Source of the DNA: an uncultured Granulosicoccaceae bacterium
Lineage (GTDB): Bacteria > Pseudomonadota > Gammaproteobacteria > Granulosicoccales > Granulosicoccaceae
DNA length: 43,034 nt
Assembly: GCA_937927895.1 (NCBI GenBank)
Contig: CALGKA010000108.1
Coordinates: 1-43,034, forward strand
Direction of reading: 5' to 3'
The translations under genes and the position numbers were made by a program. The notes below the pieces were generated by a model. The model ran no database searches. It was given only the letters and a program-made list of their open reading frames with translations, and was not told the DNA's origin. Position 1 is the first letter of the stretch; each line of letters begins with the position of its first letter. Positions 7,468 to 15,618 of the stretch are shown in pieces.

Positions 7468-8708
7468 GTGCGCGGTACAATTCCTTCTGCAACCCAATGA
7501 TCAAATATTTCAAGTGCCTTATCAGCAAAGGCCTGGTCATTTATGTGTGCATTTATCTCAGTTAAGTGGATAGGCGCCTTTATGCAAGCGCGCATCTCGT
7601 CGTTGAACGCTGCCAGCCCTTGCGGATCGTGCGCGGGCTCACCTGGCTTGTCCCATTCCTCTATGCCTTGAACAGGCAGCAAGACATGTGCAGGTGATTT
7701 TGATTGCGAAGTTGATTGCAGTAATCGTTTGCTGATTTCTCTTGCGGTTTCACGGCGTTCTTCGTTGTTTAATGCAGATGATTTTATTAAACGATTATGA
7801 GCGTGGAACGGTCGATCTTCATATTGTTCGGGTATATCCTGCCAGCCCGCAAAGTCTATAAGATCAATGCAGCCTGGTGCGACCAGTTGCGGTATACCTG
7901 CCATACCAGCGTTTGTTAGTCGATCACTGCCTGCATTTACTACACTGTTAGCCAGCAGATTGCCGAGTTCAGGCAATGCAAAATCCATAACGCAAACAAA
8001 CCCACCCTGACTGGCGATCTTTTCAAATGCCATACCACCCATGCCTGTTGCATGGAAAATAGCGGTCTCATAGCCACGCGCATCAAGTGCTGGTTTTAGC
8101 AATTTCATGTAACTAAGGCATGATGAACCCAGTGATGTCATACCGATAACGGGTTTGTCGGATGCGGGTTTCTCTACAGCGTTTGCAGCACCGAGCACCG
8201 CGCCTGCCGCCTGACTTAAAGACGCTTTGCAAATTGAGTTCAGGCCATACAAACCACCAGCCCAGAGTATCATTTGTATGTCAGGTGAGAGTCTTTCAGG
8301 GGGAATCAGTGGTGAGAAAGATACCGTTGAAACAATATACTTAGGCACACCCAGTGGCAGTGCCTGGCAAACATCAAGGGCTAGGTCAGTGCCCATAGTG
8401 CCGCCAAGTATGATGACACCATCAAATAAGTTTTTACGGTACAACTGCAAGCTAAGTTCAGTCGCACCGTTCGCCATGATTTGCATAGCGTTGTTTTCAT
8501 CTTCACAGGCAATAGCATCGGCAATAGTACTGGCAGCAGCCTGAGCAACATCGTGCTTGGAATAGTCGGTTGCTTGTTGTGGATCGCCAAGAACGCTTAC
8601 GTCCATGGTGAGTGTCTTGCCGCCTTGTTCAGTGATCACTGACTTAACGTATTGCAGCTCATCGTTCTTGGTGTCGAATGTACCGATGATCAGTATGGTG
8701 CTGGCCAT
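7464..8708 (-). CDS. Tm-1-like ATP-binding domain protein (UPF0261)
   Basis: A 414-residue protein of the Tm-1-like/UPF0261 family. It has the typical opening ILIIGTFDTKNDEL (5-18), the GG(T)MGTDLALDV stretch near 102 and GMTSLGSSC near 190, where the second Rossmann-like domain begins. The family includes the N-terminal domain of the plant Tm-1 resistance protein and many bacterial proteins of undefined biochemistry, often encoded in catabolic operons. It is the first gene of the minus-strand operon and overlaps the next gene by 4 bases (ATGA). It starts divergently from the PuuC-like dehydrogenase, sharing an intergenic region that holds an HpaR-like palindrome. Function is unassigned; ATP binding is inferred only from the family. 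Confidence 0.85.
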   Translation of the reverse strand: MASTILIIGTFDTKNDELQYVKSVITEQGGKTLTMDVSVLGDPQQATDYSKHDVAQAAASTIADAIACEDENNAMQIMANGATELSLQLYRKNLFDGVIILGGTMGTDLALDVCQALPLGVPKYIVSTVSFSPLIPPERLSPDIQMILWAGGLYGLNSICKASLSQAAGAVLGAANAVEKPASDKPVIGMTSLGSSCLSYMKLLKPALDARGYETAIFHATGMGGMAFEKIASQGGFVCVMDFALPELGNLLANSVVNAGSDRLTNAGMAGIPQLVAPGCIDLIDFAGWQDIPEQYEDRPFHAHNRLIKSSALNNEERRETAREISKRLLQSTSQSKSPAHVLLPVQGIEEWDKPGEPAHDPQGLAAFNDEMRACIKAPIHLTEINAHINDQAFADKALEIFDHWVAEGIVPRT

Positions 8709-8800
8709 TTCGCCCTCGCAGTTCGAAATTTCTCTGTGTTGATTGTTTGCCTGCTAGCCACACCGCAGAGACCCAGCAGTTCTTGACATTCTACCTGACG

Positions 8801-8822
8801 ATTATTTAACATGTGAAATAAT
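8801..8822. promoter_or_regulatory. candidate HpaR (MarR-family) operator, site 1
   Basis: A 22-bp palindrome, symmetric at 20 of 22 positions (ATTATTTAAC/ATGTGAAATAAT), lies between the divergent Tm-1-like and aldehyde dehydrogenase genes. Its first 17 bases are identical to 18839-18855 in the hpaR/hpaE intergenic region. A TTGACA hexamer at 8783-8788 ends 12 bases before it, so a bound repressor would cover the expected -10 region of the rightward promoter. HpaR is the only regulator gene seen in this block. Confidence 0.6.
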
Positions 8823-8865
8823 ATTTGAGAAAATCGCGCCAGCTCACCGGTTAAATATAGAATTC

Positions 8866-10329
8866 ATGGTCACACAGGAACAGATAGATAAGCTGCGCAG
8901 CGCGCCCGTGGCGTCACCATCGCTGATTATCGATGGACGACCGCATGCAACGTCGGATTCAATGCCGGTTGTTTCTCCGCTGGATGGGTCGACTCTAACG
9001 CAAATTCCATTTGCTCAACAGACAGATGTTGATACTGCCGTCGCTGCAGCAAGAAAGAGCTTTGATGGCAAAGTCTGGTCCAGCCTGGCGCCAAAAGCGC
9101 GCAAAAATATTCTATTAAAATGGGCAGATCTTATCGAACAGCATGCCGTTGAGATTGCGGTGCTGGGGGTTAAGGATAACGGCACAGAGATCGCCATGGC
9201 ATTGAAGGCAGAGCCATTGTCTGCTGCTGAAACCATCCGGTTCTATGCAGAAAGCTGCGACAAAATGTATGGCGAAGTAGCACCTACTGCGCCAGATGCA
9301 CTCGGTTTGATCCATAAAGAGCCGGTCGGTGTTGTCGGTATTATTGTTCCATGGAATTTCCCAATGATGATAGGTGCATGGAAACTTGCACCGGCATTGG
9401 CTACTGGCAACAGCGTTGTTGTTAAGCCGCCTGAAACCGCATCGCTGACTTTATTGCGTATGGTCGAACTGGCACATGAAGCGGGCCTGCCTGATGGTGT
9501 GCTTAATGTTGTCACCGGTGACGGAAACACTACAGGTAATGCATTAGCGCGTTCTATGGATGTAGATATTCTGGTTTTTACAGGCTCCGGTGCGACGGGT
9601 CGGCGATTGCTTGAGGCATCTGCGCAATCTAACTTAAAGCGGGTCTACCTTGAGCTTGGTGGTAAGTCACCGCATATTGTGTTTGATGATTGTGCTGATC
9701 TCGATGCCGCTGCAGCAGCGGTTGTGGCCGGTATCTTTCGCAATGCCGGTCAGGTATGCATTGCAGGTTCAAGGCTATTGGTGCAACATAGTATTCACGA
9801 TGCGCTGCTCGAAAAGATTACCCACTTAACTCAGGCTCTGCGTGTTGGTGATCCGCTCGATTTAAATACCCAGATGGGTGCACTGAATTCAGAAGCGCAC
9901 ATGAATAGTGTTTTAAAAATGCTGGATGGTGCGGCGGCGTCCGGCGGACAGCGTATTCTGCAGGATACCGGAGGCTTCTTTATGGAGCCCGCGATCGTTG
10001 CCGGTGTTAAGGAACATGATGCATTGTTTCAGCAAGAGGTGTTCGGTCCGGTTCTGACGGTGACATCTTTCACCGATGATACCGATGCGGTACGCCTTGC
10101 TAACGCCTCTGAGCTTGGGCTTGCCTCTGGTGTCTGGACAAACAGTTTATCGCGCGCACATAAAATGGTCGCAGCGATTAAAGCCGGTGTGGTGCATGTT
10201 AATACCTATGGTGGTGCAGATAATACCGTTCCGCTGGGTGGCTTTAAGCAATCAGGCAATGGGCACGATAAATCACTGCATGCAATAGATAAATTCATTA
10301 ACCACAAAACCGCGTGGATAAAACTTTGA
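8866..10329 (+). CDS. aldehyde dehydrogenase, PuuC-like
   Basis: A 487-residue NAD(P)-dependent aldehyde dehydrogenase. Asn164 (PWNFP), the general base Glu263 (LELGGKSPH) and the nucleophile Cys298 (GQVCIAGSR) are all present, and the length is typical. The sequence around GQVCIAGSRLLVQ and the ending GGFKQSGNG resemble the gamma-glutamyl-gamma-aminobutyraldehyde dehydrogenase (PuuC) and arylacetaldehyde dehydrogenase groups. It would oxidise the aldehyde released by the transaminase, dehydrogenase or phospho-lyase-like enzyme of the same block. It leads the plus-strand operon into the TctBAC transporter and is divergent from the Tm-1-like gene, with an HpaR-like palindrome 43 bases upstream. 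The exact aldehyde cannot be decided from sequence. Confidence 0.88.
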   Translation: MVTQEQIDKLRSAPVASPSLIIDGRPHATSDSMPVVSPLDGSTLTQIPFAQQTDVDTAVAAARKSFDGKVWSSLAPKARKNILLKWADLIEQHAVEIAVLGVKDNGTEIAMALKAEPLSAAETIRFYAESCDKMYGEVAPTAPDALGLIHKEPVGVVGIIVPWNFPMMIGAWKLAPALATGNSVVVKPPETASLTLLRMVELAHEAGLPDGVLNVVTGDGNTTGNALARSMDVDILVFTGSGATGRRLLEASAQSNLKRVYLELGGKSPHIVFDDCADLDAAAAAVVAGIFRNAGQVCIAGSRLLVQHSIHDALLEKITHLTQALRVGDPLDLNTQMGALNSEAHMNSVLKMLDGAAASGGQRILQDTGGFFMEPAIVAGVKEHDALFQQEVFGPVLTVTSFTDDTDAVRLANASELGLASGVWTNSLSRAHKMVAAIKAGVVHVNTYGGADNTVPLGGFKQSGNGHDKSLHAIDKFINHKTAWIKL

Positions 10330-11066
10330 ATAAGGTAAACACAGCTGATGATCTCTACCTGTTCGAAGAGGCAATGCCAGTTGCTGATCTTCAAGATGGC
10401 GGGGTATTCAAAAGCGAGTGTAAGCCAGACAAAAAAATAAAAGTCGATGATCTCTTCCGTTTTCGTCGTGGGCTCGGTGACTATAGAGTTTCACTGATAG
10501 TCATGCTGATTGCGTTGTTCTTTCTGGTGTTCTTTTTTACTCAAACCGGATGGCAGAATCGTAAACTGCCGGATAACTTCTCAGCGTACCTTGGGCATCA
10601 ATTTGGTCTGTTTGAACTTGAAGGCAGAGTAGGGCGCTTCGGGCGGATACTGAAGCAGTCGTGGGTGGTGCCGATGATGTGTCTGTTGTTGTTAGTACCC
10701 ACAGCTATTTGGAATTTTAGGGAGTCACGCAAAGTGCATCTGTGGCGGCAGCGTTTTCAGTTGCCAACAGATGCAAGTTTTGAATTTGCAAAGTACCTGG
10801 GGGCACTGGAGTTTGTTGGCTACTTTGTTCTTTATACGGTCACGGTGCCGGTTCTTGGTTATCTGTTATCTACTGTTCTGCTGGGTACTTTTCTTACCTT
10901 CAGGCTTGGCTATCGATCGCTAACCTGGATCTTGCGATCCCTGGCAACCAGCTTGGGAATTGTGGTTGTATTCCGAACCTTACTGCAGATTAAAACACCT
11001 GCAAGCATTTGGTTGTACGATCAGTTGCCTGCCGCTCTGCGGTCATTTATGTTGACGTACTTCTAG
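10314..11066 (+). CDS. TctB-like small membrane subunit of a tripartite tricarboxylate transporter
   Basis: The position, immediately before TctA, and the membrane profile identify the small TTT subunit. After a cytosolic N-terminal tail of about 60 residues there is a membrane segment near 61-78, another near 123-135, and paired segments near 168-195 and 205-222. TctB sequences are poorly conserved, so the call rests mainly on context. At 250 residues it is longer than the usual roughly 150-180, because of the N-terminal tail. The frame opens with GTG at 10314 inside the end of the dehydrogenase gene. A TTG at 10326 overlapping that stop is an alternative, so the true start is uncertain. It stops 3 bases before tctA. 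Confidence 0.75.
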   Translation: MDKTLNKVNTADDLYLFEEAMPVADLQDGGVFKSECKPDKKIKVDDLFRFRRGLGDYRVSLIVMLIALFFLVFFFTQTGWQNRKLPDNFSAYLGHQFGLFELEGRVGRFGRILKQSWVVPMMCLLLLVPTAIWNFRESRKVHLWRQRFQLPTDASFEFAKYLGALEFVGYFVLYTVTVPVLGYLLSTVLLGTFLTFRLGYRSLTWILRSLATSLGIVVVFRTLLQIKTPASIWLYDQLPAALRSFMLTYF

Positions 11067-11069
11067 ACC

Positions 11070-12566
11070 ATGGATGCTCTTCTATTAGGTCTCGAAAATC
11101 TATTCGTACCGCAGGTGTTGCTTGCCATTGTTGTTGGGTCTGTAGGTGGGCTGACTATTGGTGCTATACCGGGTATAGGGCCTGCTATCGCTATAGCCAT
11201 TTTGCTTCCGGCTACTGTATTTCTAGATGATCTGGTCAGTCTGGTACTGCTGCTTGGTGTGTATGGTTCTTCCATGTACGGCGGCGCTATTCCGGCGATT
11301 TTAATTAATACACCCGGTACCCCGGTTAATGCGTTAACCACCTATGATGGCTACTCGATGACGCGCCGGGGAGAAGCAGCTAAAGCCTTAGCGCTGGCAT
11401 ATTCCGCATCATTTTTTGGTGGTTTGTTTTCGATTATTGCGGCACTTTGTGCGCTTTTTATATTTGGCCCTTACTTGCGTGATCTTGGCGCGTTGTTCGG
11501 CCAGCGCGATATTATGATGGCCGCTATTCTCGGGGCGGTGTTGCTAATAGCGGCACACAGGCAATCAATGGGTATTGCTGCCATGTTGTTTGGCTTTGGC
11601 TTTTTAATAGCGATGATCGGCCGACAAACAACTCGTAATATCGACCGCTACACCTTTGATATCGAGTATCTCTACTCGGGCTTTAACATGATTGTTGTCA
11701 TCATCGGAATTTTTGCTTTAAGTCAGGCGCTGAACCTGATGGTAGGCAAAGATGATGATCCGCCGGAGGCAAGAGTGACAGGTGGCATGTTGGGTGGCTT
11801 TGCAACGCTTGCTAAAAACAAAGTGGTGACGTTGTTGTCTGCCATGTATGGCACGATGATGGGAATCATTCCGGGTGTTGGTGAGTTCGTGGCTCAGTTC
11901 TTTAGTTACTCTACTGCTCGTGCGTTATCGAAAGAGCCTGCGCGATTTGGTCATGGATCACAAGAGGGGTTAATTGCTTCTGAGACCGCAAACAACGCAG
12001 TGCCGGCTGCGGCAATGATTCCGTTGCTTGCCTTGGGTGTGCCCGGTGAGGCGTTGACAGCCATGATGATGGTGGTTTTTTTCGATGCTGGTATTAAGCC
12101 CGGGCCGGATATTTTTGAGAATAACCCTGATTTTCTTTTTAGTCTTTTTATAGCCTTGTTGATCATCAACGTTGTTGTTATGGCGACATTGCTCGTTTCT
12201 ACCCGTTTTATTGCGAAGCTGGTTCACATTCCAAACCGGTTTCTTGGCGCATTCATTATGATTCTCGCCTTTGTTGGTGTGTACTCTATTCGTAATAGTC
12301 TTGCGGACTGCGTTTTTGCAGTCGTGTTTGGCTATATTGGATACATATTCCGCAGGCTCGATTGGCCATTGGTACCGGTGGTACTAGGGCTTGTGCTCGG
12401 GTCGATTATAATAGAGCGGTTAGCAGCCGGTGCCGGGCAGGTAAAAACGGCTGCTGATTTGATTAATCGTCCGGTATCGGGAACCTTATTCGTGGTGATA
12501 CTGCTGGTCATTGGTTTCATCATAGTCTCTTCGGTTAGAGGCCGAAAAGACAATTTTTCACTATGA
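11070..12566 (+). CDS. tctA: TctA large membrane subunit of a tripartite tricarboxylate transporter
   Basis: A 498-residue polytopic inner-membrane protein, the transport channel of a TTT system. Family hallmarks are the N-terminal GGLTIGAIPGIGPAIAIAILLP, split here as GGLTIGAIPG near 27, and the second copy MMGIIPGVGEFVA near 267. NTPGTP near 80 and PLLALGVPGEALTAMM near 315 are equally conserved. About twelve hydrophobic segments are seen. It works with TctB upstream and the periplasmic binding protein encoded 45 bases downstream. TTT systems take up carboxylates and a few amines or other solutes using the ion gradient. The ligand here is probably the substrate of the surrounding aromatic or amine catabolic genes. 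Confidence 0.93.
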   Translation: MDALLLGLENLFVPQVLLAIVVGSVGGLTIGAIPGIGPAIAIAILLPATVFLDDLVSLVLLLGVYGSSMYGGAIPAILINTPGTPVNALTTYDGYSMTRRGEAAKALALAYSASFFGGLFSIIAALCALFIFGPYLRDLGALFGQRDIMMAAILGAVLLIAAHRQSMGIAAMLFGFGFLIAMIGRQTTRNIDRYTFDIEYLYSGFNMIVVIIGIFALSQALNLMVGKDDDPPEARVTGGMLGGFATLAKNKVVTLLSAMYGTMMGIIPGVGEFVAQFFSYSTARALSKEPARFGHGSQEGLIASETANNAVPAAAMIPLLALGVPGEALTAMMMVVFFDAGIKPGPDIFENNPDFLFSLFIALLIINVVVMATLLVSTRFIAKLVHIPNRFLGAFIMILAFVGVYSIRNSLADCVFAVVFGYIGYIFRRLDWPLVPVVLGLVLGSIIIERLAAGAGQVKTAADLINRPVSGTLFVVILLVIGFIIVSSVRGRKDNFSL

Positions 12567-12611
12567 CTAAACTGGTCAACTATGACTTTAATATTAAATT
12601 GGAGATAAACA

Positions 12612-13553
12612 ATGAAGAGGCTTGTGAAGGTTGCATTAGTTTCACTCGTAACCGCCGTGTCTGCTTTTAACCCTGCTGCGGCTGAGTATCCAACCGGTCC
12701 GGTTCAATTTATTGTGCCATGGCCACCCGGTGATTTTGAAGACGTTTTAACGCGCATGATCGCTGCTGACTTTGAAGAAGCGACAGGTGCCTCTGCGTCT
12801 GTGGTTAATAAGCCCGGTGGTGGTGATGGGCCTTTCCCGGGAGCGTTGGAAGTATTGAATGGTCCTACAGATGGTTCCATGGTTGGATCATTTGTAATTG
12901 GTGTGCCGGTTGTTGGCCCTAACATAGACATCGGTATAGAAGAAGACAGCTTCACGCCGGTGGGCATATTCTTAACCTATCCGTTTGTACTTGCTGCAGC
13001 TGGTGATGCGCCTTACACAGACATGGCGAGCCTCGCCGCACACGCTAAAGATAACGATGTTGTATTGGGTCACTTCGGTGCTGGTCTTGCACCAACCCGT
13101 GCGACGATGGCAGCCGCCGCGAATATGGATTTTGAATTTGCGGATGATGCTGCATTTGATCTGCTTGATTGCAACACATTGTCTTCCGGAGATGCCGATG
13201 TAATTAATACTACGCTTGCACTGATAGAGCCTTGTCTTGGTGAGATAAAAATTCTGGCGAACATTGGTGAAGAACCAATCGGTAAGCTTGAAGGTGTTAC
13301 GACTCTCTCTGCACAAGCTGGCGTTAATGATCTTGAATTGTGGAATGGTCTGTTTGTAAAGAAAGGCACACCACAGGAAATCATCGATAAGCTTGCAAAG
13401 ATCGCGTCAGATACCATGGCGGGTGAAGAAGCTCAAAAGCTCATGATGGAGACTGGTGCTCGTGTTTACTGGCAGGGCATGGAAGAGTCTAAAGCGCGTA
13501 TCGTGACTGATCGTAAGAAGCTGGCTGAGCTTATAGGAATATTAGAGAAGTAG
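12612..13553 (+). CDS. tctC: TctC/Bug-family periplasmic solute-binding protein
   Basis: A 313-residue exported binding protein. It has an N-terminal signal peptide of about 24 residues ending in PAAAEYP. YPTGPVQFIVPWPPG follows; this is the usual opening of mature Bug proteins, although the family normally reads GGxxD where this has GDFED. VVNKPGGGD near 63 and the C-terminal helix rich in Lys and Glu are also typical. The ATG is preceded by GGAGAT at good spacing. It is the last gene of the ALDH-tctBAC operon and is followed by a strong hairpin terminator. The two internal cysteines (in LLDCN and EPCLG) may form a disulfide. The ligand is unknown. Confidence 0.9.
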   Translation: MKRLVKVALVSLVTAVSAFNPAAAEYPTGPVQFIVPWPPGDFEDVLTRMIAADFEEATGASASVVNKPGGGDGPFPGALEVLNGPTDGSMVGSFVIGVPVVGPNIDIGIEEDSFTPVGIFLTYPFVLAAAGDAPYTDMASLAAHAKDNDVVLGHFGAGLAPTRATMAAAANMDFEFADDAAFDLLDCNTLSSGDADVINTTLALIEPCLGEIKILANIGEEPIGKLEGVTTLSAQAGVNDLELWNGLFVKKGTPQEIIDKLAKIASDTMAGEEAQKLMMETGARVYWQGMEESKARIVTDRKKLAELIGILEK

Positions 13554-13604
13554 CATACCCAGTGTTGGGTTTTCCTTATAAATCCAACAACACAGCTAGT
13601 ATTA

Positions 13605-13640
13605 GATGGCCGCAATTCAGCGGCCATCCTCCTTACTTTT
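13605..13640 (+). terminator. rho-independent terminator after tctC
   Basis: A perfect 9-bp GC-rich stem (GATGGCCGC at 13605-13613 with GCGGCCATC at 13620-13628) and a 6-base loop are followed by a pyrimidine-rich tail ending in TTTT. It separates the transport operon from the amidotransferase-P450 operon, which therefore probably has its own promoter. Confidence 0.75.
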
Positions 13641-13654
13641 AACAGAGACACAAC

Positions 13655-14380
13655 GTGAATCGTATCCGGCTTGGCATTCTGCAAACTAACCACGACAAAA
13701 GTGTAGCGGTGGGTGATGCGTTCCCGGATGATGCCCACAGGTTTCGTGATCTATTTGATCAGCAGGAACAACGTTTTCAATACCGTGTTTACATGACTAT
13801 TGGCGGTGAAGTGCCTATAGATATTGATGAACAAGATGCCTACATGATTACCGGTAGTCCGCTTAGTGTGCTTGATGAGTATGGTTTTACCGATGCACTG
13901 ATGGATTTCATACGCCGATGCGATGCCGCCAAAAAGCCGCTATTCGGGGCGTGTTTCGGCCATCAGGCTATAGCACTTGCACTGGGTGGAAAAGTTGCAC
14001 GATCAGAAAATGGTTACAACGTTGGCATTGAAGAGACAACGTTTGATAATCCAAAATCATGGATGACACCCTCACATAGCAAATTGCCGTTATACATGTT
14101 CCACGAAGATGCGGTTACTCAGCTTCCGGAAGGCTGTGTTCGACTGGGTTCGAGCAATGGCTGTGAGAACGCAAGCTTTGCAAAAGGTAATCATATATTC
14201 ACTACACAAGCGCACCCTGAATTCAGCCATGAGTTTATGTCTTGTGTTTTAAAATTTACTGAATCAAGCCTACCTGAGGCTCAAGCGAAGAGTGCGTGGG
14301 CTAGTTTAGATTTAAAACAACGTGGTGATGTTTACGGTGTTTGGTGTACCAATTTTTTCAAGCAGGCACTAGAGAGATGA
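13655..14380 (+). CDS. class I glutamine amidotransferase (GMP-synthase-like; gamma-glutamyl amide hydrolase candidate)
   Basis: A 241-residue stand-alone class I glutamine amidotransferase domain. The nucleophile elbow is GACFGHQAI with Cys100; His187 and Glu189 in AHPEF complete the triad. The oxyanion strand lies near ITGSPLS (65-71). Related domains are paired with glutamine-synthetase-like ligases in aniline catabolic operons and, with PuuD, in the gamma-glutamylated putrescine pathway, where gamma-glutamyl amides are made and later hydrolysed. Here the gene starts a tightly coupled run: its stop overlaps the P450 start (ATGA), and the P450 stop overlaps the GS-like start. I infer that it removes a gamma-glutamyl cap from an oxidised intermediate. 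The start is a GTG with a weak upstream AGAG. Confidence 0.85.
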   Translation: MNRIRLGILQTNHDKSVAVGDAFPDDAHRFRDLFDQQEQRFQYRVYMTIGGEVPIDIDEQDAYMITGSPLSVLDEYGFTDALMDFIRRCDAAKKPLFGACFGHQAIALALGGKVARSENGYNVGIEETTFDNPKSWMTPSHSKLPLYMFHEDAVTQLPEGCVRLGSSNGCENASFAKGNHIFTTQAHPEFSHEFMSCVLKFTESSLPEAQAKSAWASLDLKQRGDVYGVWCTNFFKQALER

Positions 14381-15618
14381 ATACAACGACTGACAATGGT
14401 TATTCGAATCTATTCGACCATGACAGTTTCGCCAATGGTGTGCCGCACACAACATTTGCACGATTGCGCCGGGAAGATCCGTTAAGTTGGACTGAAGGTG
14501 ATGAAACCGCAAAAGGCTTCTGGAATCTGACTCGCCACGCCGATATCAATTTGGCCAACAAAGAAGGTCTTATTTTTAGTTCGGCCCGTGGTATTCGAAT
14601 TGAAGACCAATCTCATGAAGAATATCTGGCAAGACGAACCTTTCAAGAGACTGATGCGCCCGAACATGCTGCCGTGCGTCGTAAGGTGAACCCGAATTTC
14701 TCAATGAAAACGGTGGCAGGTTTTGAACCACTTATTAGAGAGCTGGCATCTGATATCGTATCAAAAGCAGTGGCGCAAACAGAGTTTGATGCGGTAGGTA
14801 GTATTGCCAAGCAATTACCCATGTTAATGCTCGGCAGGATTCTGGGCGTTGCAGATGAAGATCTGGAATGGCTGGTGCAAAAAGGTGATGCATTGATAGG
14901 CAATACTGACCCGGACTTTACCGATCATGTGATTGATAAAATGGATACCAGTGCTTACCGCATGATGCCGTTCAGGAGTCCGGCGGGTGTTGAGCTGTAT
15001 GACTACGCTGCCGACCTTTTACATAAACGCAGACCAGTGGCAGAGGGTAGTATCCTTGATGTTATGATGCGTGATGAAGATGGCCTTGATGAACTTGCGT
15101 TTAAAAATTTCTTCTGCCTGCTGGTAGCGGCAGGCAATGACACTACACGTTATTCAATAGCGATGGCACTCAACTTAATAGCGCATAACAACCAGCTGCT
15201 TACTCAGCTTAAGTCTGGTGACTACTGGGACACCTGTGCAGATGAGTTCATCCGGCTGGCATCACCGACAATGCACTTCAGGCGAACAGCCACTCAAGAT
15301 TACAAGCTTCACGGCAAAACCATACGCGAAGGTGACAAAGTGTTGCTGTGGTTTGTATCAGGCAGCAGAGATGAGGATGTTTTTACTAACCCTAATGATG
15401 TGATTCTTGATCGCAAACCTAATAGACACTTAGCGTTCGGACAGGGTGGTGCACATGTTTGTCTCGGTCGCTATCTTGCAAAACTTGAAGTCCAGTTGGT
15501 ATTGCAGGAACTCGCGAAGCGTGTAGATTCTATAGAGCCTTTAGAGTCACCGAGTTGGACAAGATCAAACTTTATTTGTGGCGTTAAACGATTAAACGTG
15601 AGGGTTAAGCCTGCATGA
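14377..15618 (+). CDS. cytochrome P450 monooxygenase (first)
   Basis: A 413-residue soluble bacterial P450. The I-helix motif AGNDTT (252-257) has the acid-alcohol pair Asp255-Thr256. The ExxR pair is Glu290 and Arg293, and the heme loop FGQGGAHVCLG places the thiolate Cys362. I chose the ATG overlapping the amidotransferase stop; the frame extends upstream only through that gene. It sits between the amidotransferase and the GS-like ligase with 4-base overlaps on both sides, the place held by a multicomponent dioxygenase in known aniline operons. I infer that it hydroxylates the gamma-glutamyl amide or the parent amine. No ferredoxin or reductase gene is in the window, so electrons must come from elsewhere. 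Confidence 0.9.
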   Translation: MNTTTDNGYSNLFDHDSFANGVPHTTFARLRREDPLSWTEGDETAKGFWNLTRHADINLANKEGLIFSSARGIRIEDQSHEEYLARRTFQETDAPEHAAVRRKVNPNFSMKTVAGFEPLIRELASDIVSKAVAQTEFDAVGSIAKQLPMLMLGRILGVADEDLEWLVQKGDALIGNTDPDFTDHVIDKMDTSAYRMMPFRSPAGVELYDYAADLLHKRRPVAEGSILDVMMRDEDGLDELAFKNFFCLLVAAGNDTTRYSIAMALNLIAHNNQLLTQLKSGDYWDTCADEFIRLASPTMHFRRTATQDYKLHGKTIREGDKVLLWFVSGSRDEDVFTNPNDVILDRKPNRHLAFGQGGAHVCLGRYLAKLEVQLVLQELAKRVDSIEPLESPSWTRSNFICGVKRLNVRVKPA

